DNA of 10,656 nt from assembly GCA_036275365.1 (NCBI GenBank), contig DASUDX010000100.1:1-10656 (forward strand). Reading direction: 5' to 3'. Below, piece by piece: positions 1-6,604 of this stretch. The notes beneath the pieces were generated by a model that searched no databases, had not been told where the DNA came from, and saw nothing but the letters and a program-made list of their open reading frames with translations. The DNA is from DASUDX01 sp036275365. GTDB lineage: Bacteria > Pseudomonadota > Gammaproteobacteria > Nevskiales > Nevskiaceae. A program made the translations under genes and the position numbers. Position 1 is the first letter of the stretch. Every line of letters begins with the position of its first letter.

Positions 1-21
1 CGGTCTCGCCGCCGGCGCCGC

Positions 22-77
22 GGTGGGCTCCACGACGGGCTCGATGACGGGCTCGATGACGGGCTCGATGCGGGCTC
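22..77. repeat. 12-bp tandem repeat, three perfect copies plus partial copies
   Basis: The unit GACGGGCTCGAT occurs perfectly at 34-45, 46-57 and 58-69. Degenerate partial copies sharing the GGGCTC core flank it at about 24-33 and 70-77. Because 12 is divisible by 3 the array keeps every frame open. It would encode a four-residue repeat in whichever frame is used: I-E-P-V on the minus strand, G-S-M-T or D-G-L-D on the plus strand. Such arrays change copy number by slippage, so length variation between strains would be expected if it lies in a linker. Confidence 0.9.
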
Positions 78-435
78 CCGGACCGGTCCCAGCCCTGGCT
101 CCCAGTGCAAGCTCGCGCCGCAGGAGAGCCGGACTCGGCCCGTAAACCGGCCGGTCTGTCGCCGGGGACCCCCCGCTGACCGGATGCTTGCAGGGCGCTG
201 CTGGTGGCGCGGACCTTGGCGACTCGCCGCCGCTCACGGCCGTGACCGGGACCACCCGCGGCCTGTCGTCGATCCCGTCGAAGGCCAGCTGGCGTCCGCG
301 CGGGCCCGACAGGCCCCAAGGCCCATTCTTACTAGCGACGACGCGCCGGGCCTGTGTCTAAATGCGCCCCGAGCCGACGCCGCCCCCGGGGCGTGCCGGC
401 GAATCACGGGCCGCAGTGCCCGGCAGGTCGTGCGG

Positions 436-441
436 AAGGAG
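436..441 (+). promoter_or_regulatory. Shine-Dalgarno site of the DUF6351 lipoprotein gene
   Basis: AAGGAG lies 7 bases before the ATG at 449. It fixes the start there rather than at the in-frame ATG at 362, which has no ribosome site and would put 29 Pro/Arg-rich residues ahead of a complete lipoprotein signal peptide. Confidence 0.85.
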
Positions 442-448
442 AACCATC

Positions 449-2773
449 ATGTGGATGTCAGGACGGCGGGCCGCGGCGCTCGCCCTGTTCGTGAGCAGTG
501 TTTTGCTCGGCGCCTGCGGCGGCAGCGCGGCACCGGCCGGTGAGGCCGGCGGCGGCAGTGGCGCGGCCCTGTCGGCCATCGAGGTGCTCTCCAACCGGGC
601 CGATCTGATCAGCGGCGGAGATGCCCTGGTCGAACTCAAGCTCGCTGAGGATGCCGACCTGCAGGGCCTGCAGGTGCGCCTCAACGGCGCCGACATCAGC
701 AGCCGCTTCAGCCGCCGTCCCAACGGTCGGGTGATGGGCCTGGTCGAGGGCCTGGTGGTCGGCGAGAACACGCTGGTGGCGAGCCTCGGCGGCGCCCAGG
801 CGAGCACCACGATCCGCAACTATCCCAACGAGGGGCCGATCTTCTCCCGGCCGGAGATCAAGCGCCTGCGCTGCCAGGAGGGCGCGGTGGATGTGTTCTG
901 CAACCAGCCACCGGTATACAGCCTGCTGTACCGCCCCACCGCCGAGCCGCAGGACAGCCTCAGCGAGGCGGTGGGTGGCGACACTCCGGTCACCCGTCTG
1001 GGCGTGGATCTGCTGCCCTACGACCCGGCCAATCCGCCGGACGATGTGGCGATGACCACCACCCAGACCGGCGAGACGGTGCCCTTCATCGTGCGCCAGG
1101 AACTGGGCTACCAGGACCGTGACCAGTACAAGATCCTCACCCTGTTCAACCCGGACGCGCCCTGGGAGCCGTGGGCGCCGCAGCCGCAGTGGAACGGCAA
1201 GCTCCTGATCACCCACGGGGGCAACTGCGGCGCGCGCTACACGCCGGGCACGGCGCCGCTGGATGATTACTCGGGCACCTTCGGCGATGTCCCGCTGATC
1301 GAGCCGAGCTACATCTACGCGCTGGGCAAGGGCTATGCGGTGCTCTCCACCGCGCTCGCCAACACCGGCCACAACTGCGATGTGGCGCTCAATGCCGAGT
1401 CGATCATGATGGCCAAGGAGCGCTTCGTGGAGGCCTATGGCCCGCTGCGCTACACCATCGGCACCGGCTGTTCCGGCGGTTCGATTGCGCAGGCGACCAT
1501 CGCCAACGCCTATCCCGGCCTCTACCAGGGCCTGCTGACCATGTGCGCCTATCCGGATTCCCTCTCGGCCGGGCTGCAGTTTCTCGACCTGCATCTGATG
1601 CGCAAGTACTTCGAGGACCCCTCGCGCTGGGCGCCGGGCGTGGTGTGGAACCCCGCGCTGTGGGGACCGGTGGAAGGGCATCTCACCCATGTCAACGCCG
1701 TGGTGGCGGATACCGGTCTGTTCCAGGCGGCGACGCGGGTGACCGGCACCTGCTTCGGGGACGACAGCTACCACCCCGAGACCAACCCGACCGGCCAGCG
1801 CTGCGGGATCATCGAGTGGTCGCCGCATATCTTCGGCAGCCGCTCGCCCGAGGTCTGGCAGGCCACCGAGCAGAAGGTGGGCTATGGCTTCACCGGCATT
1901 CCGCTCGGCAACACCGGCGTGCAGTACGGGCTCAACGCCCTGCGCAGCGGCCTGATCACCCCGGCGATGTTCGTCGACCTCAATGTCAAGATGGGGGGTC
2001 TGGATGTGGACATCCAGCCCATCCCCGAGCGCATCCGCGCCGATCATCCGGCGGTGGGCAATGCCTATCGCAGCGGCATGATCAACATGGCCAACAACCT
2101 CGACACCGTGGCCATCATCAACTTCGTCGGCCCCGATCCGGGCATCGCCCACGACTCGGTGCACGCCTGGTGGGTGCGCTGGCGCATCGAGCGCGAGCAC
2201 GGCAGCGCGCGCAACCATGTGATGTGGGTGGGCACCGCGCCGCTGATCGGCGATCTGCAATGGGTCTACCAGGGCCTGGACGCGATGGACGAATGGCTGG
2301 CCGCGGTCGAGGCCGACGGCGCCGATCTGCCCATCGCCGACAAGCTCTCGCGCAACCGTCCCGCCCAGGTGCAGGACTCCTGTGCCCTCGCCGATGGCCG
2401 ACGCCTGTTCGGTGCGGAGTGCATCGATCTGTTCGAGCCCCTCTACGCCTATGGCACGCCGCGCACGGTGGCTGGCGATACCCGCACGGCGGACAACTTC
2501 GACTGCCAGCTGCGGCCGCTGAACCGCGACGACGACTACGGTCCGCTGCCCTTCACCGACGCCCAGTGGGCGCAGTTGCAGGCGGTCTTCAGCGAAGGGG
2601 TCTGCGACTACCGCGCGCCCGGACGGGCCAAGCAGAAGACCGTCTCCTGGCTGACCTACCGGGACGACCAGGGCCGCGTCATCGTCGGCGGTGCCCCGCT
2701 GCCACCGCCGCCGCCGAACTCGGCCACCGGCACCCAGGCGCCGGCCTTCGTCTACCCGGTGCGGGATCGCTGA
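449..2773 (+). CDS. DUF6351 family lipoprotein, alpha/beta-hydrolase-like
   Basis: The 774-residue protein matches my memory of the DUF6351 family along its length: an N-terminal beta domain (LSNRADLISGGDALVEL, about residues 46-62), the YQDRDQYKI segment, a THGGNCG segment, and the block around YTIGTGCSGGS. This last motif (G340-C341-S342-G343-G344) has the nucleophile-elbow form GxSxG and resembles the GCS elbow of tannase/feruloyl esterase enzymes, so S342 is the likely nucleophile. H568 or H572 (in AHDSVHAWW) are possible catalytic histidines; this is inference. The substrate is unknown; an ester is the best guess. The signal peptide has a clean lipobox, L20-G21-A22-C23, with Gly at +2, so outer-membrane sorting is expected. 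It ends in a Pro-rich tail. The gene stands alone, convergent with the Nudix-MBL gene across a strong hairpin. Confidence 0.88.
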   Translation: MWMSGRRAAALALFVSSVLLGACGGSAAPAGEAGGGSGAALSAIEVLSNRADLISGGDALVELKLAEDADLQGLQVRLNGADISSRFSRRPNGRVMGLVEGLVVGENTLVASLGGAQASTTIRNYPNEGPIFSRPEIKRLRCQEGAVDVFCNQPPVYSLLYRPTAEPQDSLSEAVGGDTPVTRLGVDLLPYDPANPPDDVAMTTTQTGETVPFIVRQELGYQDRDQYKILTLFNPDAPWEPWAPQPQWNGKLLITHGGNCGARYTPGTAPLDDYSGTFGDVPLIEPSYIYALGKGYAVLSTALANTGHNCDVALNAESIMMAKERFVEAYGPLRYTIGTGCSGGSIAQATIANAYPGLYQGLLTMCAYPDSLSAGLQFLDLHLMRKYFEDPSRWAPGVVWNPALWGPVEGHLTHVNAVVADTGLFQAATRVTGTCFGDDSYHPETNPTGQRCGIIEWSPHIFGSRSPEVWQATEQKVGYGFTGIPLGNTGVQYGLNALRSGLITPAMFVDLNVKMGGLDVDIQPIPERIRADHPAVGNAYRSGMINMANNLDTVAIINFVGPDPGIAHDSVHAWWVRWRIEREHGSARNHVMWVGTAPLIGDLQWVYQGLDAMDEWLAAVEADGADLPIADKLSRNRPAQVQDSCALADGRRLFGAECIDLFEPLYAYGTPRTVAGDTRTADNFDCQLRPLNRDDDYGPLPFTDAQWAQLQAVFSEGVCDYRAPGRAKQKTVSWLTYRDDQGRVIVGGAPLPPPPPNSATGTQAPAFVYPVRDR

Positions 2774-2786
2774 GGGCGCCCGCTCG

Positions 2787-2815
2787 CACCGGCCCGGCGT
2801 GAGGCCGGGCCGGTG
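2787..2815. terminator. Bidirectional GC-rich hairpin between convergent genes
   Basis: A perfect 12-bp stem (CACCGGCCCGGC at 2787-2798, its complement at 2804-2815) encloses a 5-base loop, GTGAG. It sits between the stop codons of the DUF6351 gene and the Nudix-MBL gene and could terminate both. There is no T-run on either side, so it is not a textbook intrinsic terminator. It may act by stabilising 3' ends or pausing polymerase. Confidence 0.7.
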
Positions 2816-2823
2816 TCCGTGGC

Positions 2824-4170
2824 TCAGGCGGGCAGGGCGCCGTCCTCCACCAGCTTTTCGAGGTGGCTGCGGATGTTGGCGCGGGCCAGCGGCAGCAGGC
2901 GCGGATCCAGCGAGGGGTAGATCGCCGCCAGCATCGCGTCCTCGTCCTGACCGGCCTGATGCAGGGCCAGCACCTGGGCCTCGCGCTCGCGGCGGTGGCG
3001 GAGGGTTTCCTCCAGCCGGTAGGTGCTGCCCATGGCAAAGCCGTGCGAGGGAATGATCACCCGCGGGGCGAGGGCGATCACCCGTTCCAGGGTCTGGAAG
3101 TAGCGGCCCATATGGCCCTCCGGACGGTGGATCACCACCGTGCCCACGCCCTGGATGAGATCGCCGACCAGGCACCAGGCGCGGTTGTCCGGCATCAGGG
3201 CCAGCTGGCCCTCGTCATGGCCGGGCACCGCCAGCACCCGCAGCGGCTGGCCCAGCCAGCGGGTCAGCACATCGCCGTCCTGGTAATGGCGCAGGACCAG
3301 CCCCTCGAGAAACCCGGGGGCGGTGCGGCGCAGATGCTGCTCGGTCTCTCGGCTCAGGCCGAGCGGAACCCCCAGCCGGCGCGCCATCACATCGGCGCGC
3401 TCGCGGTGATCCGGATGGTGATGGGTGAGGAAGATCTCCTCGATGCGGTATCCGGCGATCGCCGCCAGCAGCCGCTCCATCTCCCCGTCATCGGTCGGCG
3501 ACGGGTCCACCAGCACCTGCCGGGCTCCCTCGTCGCCGAGCACGAAGCAGTTGGTGGCGGTGGCCGGTGGCAGGGTCTTGGACAGCACGCGCAGCTGGCG
3601 GACCCCGATCAGCGGCTCGATCACCGGCATCGGTCCGCTCTCGAAATCCCGGGCCAGGCCAGGGATGTGAAGGGCGTCGGCGTCCCGGCTCAGCGCCTCG
3701 ATCACCGCCAGCGTCGGCGGCGCCACCAGCAGCTCGCCGGTCTGGTACCGGCGTTGCCACTCGGCCGGCGAGGCCCAGCCCGCGTCGGCCGCCTCGCCCG
3801 GGTCCAGCGTGAGCGCCGGGCGCTGGTCCAGATCGATGCGGAAGAAATGGGTGTTGAACCGCAGCGGCGCCACCGGCGGGGTCAGCGCGCTGCCCAGATG
3901 ATGCAGCTCGCGCAGGCCGGGCAGGCTCCGCAGATCGATGCCGATCTCCTCGCGCAGCTCGCGCAGCAGAGCCTGCCCCAGCCGGTGCGGATGGGTATCC
4001 AGCCGGTGCAGCCCGGTGGGTTGGTCGGGATCGCTGCGATCGACCTTGCCGCCCGGGAAGGCCTGATAGCCGGGAAAGGCCAGCAGATGGGGCTGGCGGC
4101 GCACCATCAGCATCTCGCCGCGGTGGATCAGGACCGCGGTGACGGCGTCGACGATGGGCAGGGCAGACAT
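2824..4170 (-). CDS. Nudix hydrolase fused to metallo-beta-lactamase-fold hydrolase
   Basis: The 448-residue protein has three parts. Residues 1-160 are a Nudix domain: G40-G41 opens the Nudix box and R70-E-L-R-E-E-I-G-I78 closes it, with about 20 extra residues between, as in the CoA-diphosphatase-like Nudix enzymes that carry an insertion there. Residues about 185-380 are an MBL fold with H250-H-H-P-D254-H255, H318 (PGHDEGQ), D337 (GDLIQG) and H376 (PSHG), a full set of metal ligands. Residues about 390-448 fit the winged-helix tail of LACTB2-like proteins. Both domains look catalytically intact. A Nudix part would cleave a nucleoside-diphosphate-linked compound and an MBL part a phosphodiester or thioester; the substrate is unknown. 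ATG 4170 is preferred over 4212, because a -10-like TACAAT lies between the two and the extra 14 residues look non-coding. Confidence 0.85.
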   Translation of the reverse strand: MSALPIVDAVTAVLIHRGEMLMVRRQPHLLAFPGYQAFPGGKVDRSDPDQPTGLHRLDTHPHRLGQALLRELREEIGIDLRSLPGLRELHHLGSALTPPVAPLRFNTHFFRIDLDQRPALTLDPGEAADAGWASPAEWQRRYQTGELLVAPPTLAVIEALSRDADALHIPGLARDFESGPMPVIEPLIGVRQLRVLSKTLPPATATNCFVLGDEGARQVLVDPSPTDDGEMERLLAAIAGYRIEEIFLTHHHPDHRERADVMARRLGVPLGLSRETEQHLRRTAPGFLEGLVLRHYQDGDVLTRWLGQPLRVLAVPGHDEGQLALMPDNRAWCLVGDLIQGVGTVVIHRPEGHMGRYFQTLERVIALAPRVIIPSHGFAMGSTYRLEETLRHRREREAQVLALHQAGQDEDAMLAAIYPSLDPRLLPLARANIRSHLEKLVEDGALPA

Positions 4171-4196
4171 GGGGGAGCGGGCGGGAAACCTGCCGG

Positions 4197-4202
4197 ATTG
4201 TA
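4197..4202 (-). promoter_or_regulatory. Candidate -10 box for the Nudix-MBL gene
   Basis: On the minus strand TACAAT (5 of 6 to TATAAT) lies 26 bases before the ATG at 4170, which would give a leader of roughly 20 bases. No good -35 hexamer is visible at 16-18 bp spacing. Its place downstream of the alternative ATG at 4212 is the main reason for choosing the shorter protein. Confidence 0.4.
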
Positions 4203-4211
4203 GGCGCCCCA

Positions 4212-4220
4212 TGGTGTAAT
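4212..4220 (+). promoter_or_regulatory. Candidate extended -10 box for the MscS gene
   Basis: TGGTGTAAT is an extended -10 (TG, one base, then TGTAAT, 5 of 6 to consensus) ending 24 bases before the ATG at 4245. No clear -35 is seen, which extended -10 promoters tolerate. Its -35 position would overlap the opposing -10 box at 4197-4202, so the two divergent promoters may exclude each other. Confidence 0.4.
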
Positions 4221-4244
4221 GCGGCTTCTTCCAGGATCGTGTCG

Positions 4245-5375
4245 ATGCTGTCGAAACTGCCTCCCAATGCCCTGCACACCGCGCTCGCGGTGCTCGCCCT
4301 CGGCGTGGTGCTCAGCCTGCTGCTGGAAGCGCTGCGCCGCAGCCTCGATAGCGGCCGCTACGCCTGGCAGCGGCGGCTGCGCCAGCGTCTGGGGGTGGCC
4401 GACGGTGCGCCGATCCGCGAGCTGCGCTGGCTGACCGTGCTGATCCAGCTGCTGCTCTGGCCGCTGCTCGGCTATGGCCTGCTGCGCCTGTGGAAGCTCG
4501 ATGACCTCGGCGAGGCCTTCCTCGACCGCCTGCTCGGTGCCGGCTTCAAGGTCGGCGGCACCACGGTGGTGCCCGGCAAGCTGCTGCTGGGCCTGGCGGC
4601 CTTCATCCTGCTGGTGACCTTCACCCGCTGGTTCAAGCGCAAGCTGGAGCACGACTGGCTGCCCCTCACCGGTCTCGACGCCGGCGTCCGGGTCAGCGTC
4701 GCCACCCTGTTCGGCTACATCACCTTCGCCATCGCCGCGATGATCGGCCTGTCCGCCGCCGGCCTTGATCTGTCGAAGATCGCCATCGTCGCCGGTGCGC
4801 TGTCGGTGGGCATCGGGTTTGGCCTGCAGAACATCGTCAACAACTTCGTATCCGGCCTGATTCTGCTGTTCGAGCGGCCGGTGCGGGTGGGCGACTACGT
4901 GCGGGTGGGTGGCGCCGAAGGCTTCGTCCGGCGGATCCGGATTCGCGCCACCGAGCTCGAAAGCTGGGACCGCATCAGCATCATCGTCCCCAACTCGGTG
5001 CTGCTCTCCAGCAATGTGGAGAACTTCCAGCTGCGCAACAGCCTGGGCCGCGCCGTGGTGCGGCTGCCGCTGCCGCTGGGCAGTCCGGTGGACACCGTGC
5101 GCGAGCGGCTGCTGCAGGTGGCGCAGACCCATCCGCGGGTGATTCAGGAGGGCCAGCGCGCCGATGTGAGCGGACCCGCGGTGACCCTGATCGAGATCAC
5201 CGAGACCGCGCTGATCTTCGAGCTGGCCGCACCGGTGGCCGATGTCAACAGCCGGGGCGGCATCGCCGGGGAACTGCGGGTGGCGGCGCTGGCGGCGCTG
5301 GCAGCGTCCGGGATCTCGCTGTCCGCGGCACCCCGCGAGCTGCTGCTGCGCGAGCGCCTCCCCGACCCGGCCTGA
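4245..5375 (+). CDS. MscS-family small mechanosensitive ion channel
   Basis: The 376-residue inner-membrane protein would open under membrane tension to release solutes after hypo-osmotic shock. Hydrophobic helices lie near residues 10-30, 61-81, 111-128 and 141-161. They are followed by the pore helix and its signature at about 163-199 (AGALSVGIGFGLQNIVNN, then FVSGLILLFERPVRVGDYV), with the Gly/Ala packing typical of MscS TM3. The beta domain follows (VGGAEGFVRRIRIRAT, IIVPN, about 200-235) and then the C-terminal alpha/beta domain. It has more N-terminal helices than E. coli MscS but lacks the large periplasmic domain of MscK/MscM. AGGA at 4233-4236 sits 8 bases before ATG 4245, so that start is chosen over GTG 4239, which would leave only 2 bases. 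The gene diverges from the Nudix-MBL gene and converges on hslR. Confidence 0.92.
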   Translation: MLSKLPPNALHTALAVLALGVVLSLLLEALRRSLDSGRYAWQRRLRQRLGVADGAPIRELRWLTVLIQLLLWPLLGYGLLRLWKLDDLGEAFLDRLLGAGFKVGGTTVVPGKLLLGLAAFILLVTFTRWFKRKLEHDWLPLTGLDAGVRVSVATLFGYITFAIAAMIGLSAAGLDLSKIAIVAGALSVGIGFGLQNIVNNFVSGLILLFERPVRVGDYVRVGGAEGFVRRIRIRATELESWDRISIIVPNSVLLSSNVENFQLRNSLGRAVVRLPLPLGSPVDTVRERLLQVAQTHPRVIQEGQRADVSGPAVTLIEITETALIFELAAPVADVNSRGGIAGELRVAALAALAASGISLSAAPRELLLRERLPDPA

Positions 5376-5390
5376 GCTGGCCGGCTCAGG
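5371..5390. terminator. Palindromic hairpin holding both stop codons of a convergent pair
   Basis: CCTGAGC (5371-5377) pairs with GCTCAGG (5384-5390) around a 6-base loop; the whole 20 bp is nearly palindromic. The MscS stop TGA (5373-5375) is in the left arm and the hslR stop (TCA on the plus strand, 5386-5388) is in the right arm. There is no T-run. It may form on either transcript as a 3' hairpin, but a translating ribosome would cover it. Confidence 0.5.
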
Positions 5391-5808
5391 TCCAGTCGTC
5401 GACGAAGCGCTGCTTGAGCTGCTGGATCAGCCGCCGGTCCTTCTTGCTGGGCCGCTCGCTGGGCAGGTCCACCGCGGTGGCCCGTCGGGCCAGGGCCGCA
5501 TCCTCGCGGCGCTGGCGGCTGCGATCGGTTTCCTCGTAGAGCTGGCGGGCTTCCGGGGCCCCGCGGCGCACGGTGTCGAGCGCCCGCACCACCACCTCCA
5601 CCTCGTCCCAGCCCTGACGCACGGTCAGCCGCGCGCCCGGCTGCACCTCCCGGCTGACCTTGGCGCGGTCGCCCTCATAGCGCACATGCCCGGCCTCGAT
5701 GGCGGCCTTGGCGAGCATGCGGGTGCGGAAGAAGCGCGCCGCCCATAGCCATTTGTCCAGCCGCACGCGGCCGTCCTCGTCCTCGTCGTCGGTGTTGCGA
5801 CCCTTCAC
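5386..5808 (-). CDS. hslR: Hsp15-type ribosome-associated S4 domain protein
   Basis: The 140-residue protein matches Hsp15, the heat-shock RNA-binding protein that binds 50S subunits carrying stalled peptidyl-tRNA after premature dissociation and helps recycle them. The S4 RNA-binding domain spans about residues 14-70 and opens with VRLDKWLWAARFFRTRMLA, the diagnostic Hsp15 sequence. The C-terminal third is rich in Arg/Lys (SERPSKKDRR), as in the family, and the length is close to that of E. coli Hsp15 (133 aa). A short acidic run (DDEDED) precedes the S4 domain. The start is a GTG with only a weak upstream purine stretch; no better start exists in frame. It converges on the MscS gene. No partner heat-shock gene such as hslO lies next to it. 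Confidence 0.92.
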   Translation of the reverse strand: MKGRNTDDEDEDGRVRLDKWLWAARFFRTRMLAKAAIEAGHVRYEGDRAKVSREVQPGARLTVRQGWDEVEVVVRALDTVRRGAPEARQLYEETDRSRQRREDAALARRATAVDLPSERPSKKDRRLIQQLKQRFVDDWT

Positions 5809-5840
5809 GCCTGCCCGTGCTCCCGGCCTTCGGTCACCGG

Positions 5841-5846
5841 ATTATG
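5841..5846 (-). promoter_or_regulatory. Weak candidate -10 box for hslR
   Basis: On the minus strand CATAAT (5 of 6 to TATAAT) lies 32 bases before the GTG start. A -35 match at normal spacing is not visible, and I could not find a heat-shock sigma-32 pattern (CTTGAA with CCCCAT). It lies in a locally AT-richer patch. Confidence 0.3.
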
Positions 5847-5972
5847 AAGTTTGGGCATGCGAATTGCGGGGAGCCTCACAGAACACAGGGGGCACCCCGC
5901 GTTTGGGGGGCAGACAGCCGCCACCGGCTTTCCCACACTCATGACCAGTCAGCGTCCACACGGGGGTGGGGA

Positions 5973-6590
5973 ATGGCGACGAAGGCAAGCTGGCAGTTCC
6001 GGTTTCCGGCCAGGGGCCCGGAGAGTGACCAAACGCGGCAGGACTGGCCCCTGGCGGTCAGTCAGGGCACGGGCTGGGTCACGCTGTCGGCGCAGTGGCT
6101 GGCCAGCCTCTCGGCTGGTGAGCGGCGGGTGTTCGACGCCCAGTGGCAGCGCGCGGCCCTGCACTGGCGCCTGGCGGGGCGGGTGCTGCCGCGGGCCCAG
6201 GGCTGGATCGATCCGCAGATCGAGTCGCTGCGGGTGCTCCGGGTGCTGGCCGGGCAGGGACAGATCGAATGGCTGGGCAGCCGTGGACGGCCGGATCACG
6301 CCGGGCTGCGCTTCCGCACCGATGCCGACGGCCAGGTGATCCAGCGCGGCCAGCGCCGGCTGGGTCCCGGACCCTATTTCGAGCAGCGGCTGCAGATCGC
6401 CCTGCGCGCCCTGGGCGTGGACTGCCATCTGCTGCCGCAGCGCCTGGCGGCCGCGGCGCGGCGGGCCGATCGGCCGCGGTCCGAGCCCTGCCGGCCGGCG
6501 GCCACCCCGGCCGACCGCGAGCCCGAGCCGCGGGCGGCGCGGTGCCGGGCACCCGGGCGGACCCGCCGGTCGCTCCTGCTGCCGGCCTGA
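5973..6590 (+). CDS. Hypothetical protein of 205 residues, family not recognised
   Basis: I do not recognise this protein. The frame has the strong G/C third-position bias of its neighbours and natural amino-acid composition up to about residue 160, so it is probably a real gene. There is no signal peptide or membrane segment; a cytoplasmic soluble protein is likely. The first 160 residues are rich in Trp, Gln, Leu and Arg, with segments such as VTLSAQWLASLSAGERRVF and a C-terminal helix-like stretch EQRLQIALRALGVD. The last 45 residues are Arg/Ala/Pro-rich and look disordered. ATG 5973 is chosen because GGGGTGGGGA precedes it; upstream in-frame ATGs at 5817 and 5845 lack a ribosome site, and that sequence does not look coding. 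It diverges from hslR (164 bp apart) and converges on the ceramidase gene. Confidence 0.65.
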   Translation: MATKASWQFRFPARGPESDQTRQDWPLAVSQGTGWVTLSAQWLASLSAGERRVFDAQWQRAALHWRLAGRVLPRAQGWIDPQIESLRVLRVLAGQGQIEWLGSRGRPDHAGLRFRTDADGQVIQRGQRRLGPGPYFEQRLQIALRALGVDCHLLPQRLAAAARRADRPRSEPCRPAATPADREPEPRAARCRAPGRTRRSLLLPA

Positions 6591-6604
6591 GCCGGGCGCT
6601 CAGG
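6586..6604. terminator. Second palindromic hairpin holding both stop codons
   Basis: CCTGAGC (6586-6592) pairs with GCTCAGG (6598-6604) around the loop CGGGC. The left arm holds the TGA of the 205-residue gene (6588-6590) and the right arm the stop of the ceramidase gene (TCA, 6600-6602). The arms are identical to those at 5371-5390. There is no T-run. Confidence 0.5.

Larger units (their letters stand above)
1..448. other. Left-edge region with no assignable gene
   Basis: No gene with a start, ribosome site and recognisable product is visible here. Three frames are partly open. On the minus strand one frame is open from about 357 to the left edge and reads (IEPV)n then a Pro/Ala-rich stretch over the tandem repeat; it has no ATG, and its third-position GC is only moderate before about position 70. 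On the plus strand one frame enters from the left and ends at TAA 143-145, with Gly every fourth residue over the repeat. Another plus frame is open from 1 to 543 but runs into the signal peptide of the next gene. The minus frame resembles a proline-rich linker of an envelope protein, but that is a guess. The last 80 bases are presumably the leader of the DUF6351 gene; I could not pick a convincing promoter. Confidence 0.35.

Noticed and set aside
458..3175. 905-codon open frame on the minus strand
   Set aside because: It lies antisense to the DUF6351 gene and into the Nudix-MBL gene. It is a by-product of high GC in the real frame; the composition is Arg/Gly/Ala/His-rich with no family signal.
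2863..4203. 446-codon plus-strand frame, Gln/His/Arg-rich
   Set aside because: Exact shadow of the Nudix-MBL gene; no recognisable domain.
5809..5972. Possible sigma-32 promoter for hslR or a small gene in the 164-bp spacer
   Set aside because: No CTTGAA/CCCCAT pair at proper spacing, and no short frame with a ribosome site.
6464..6475. 12-bp palindrome GGCCGATCGGCC
   Set aside because: It lies inside the coding region of the 205-residue gene and is unsurprising at this GC content; no second copy was noticed.
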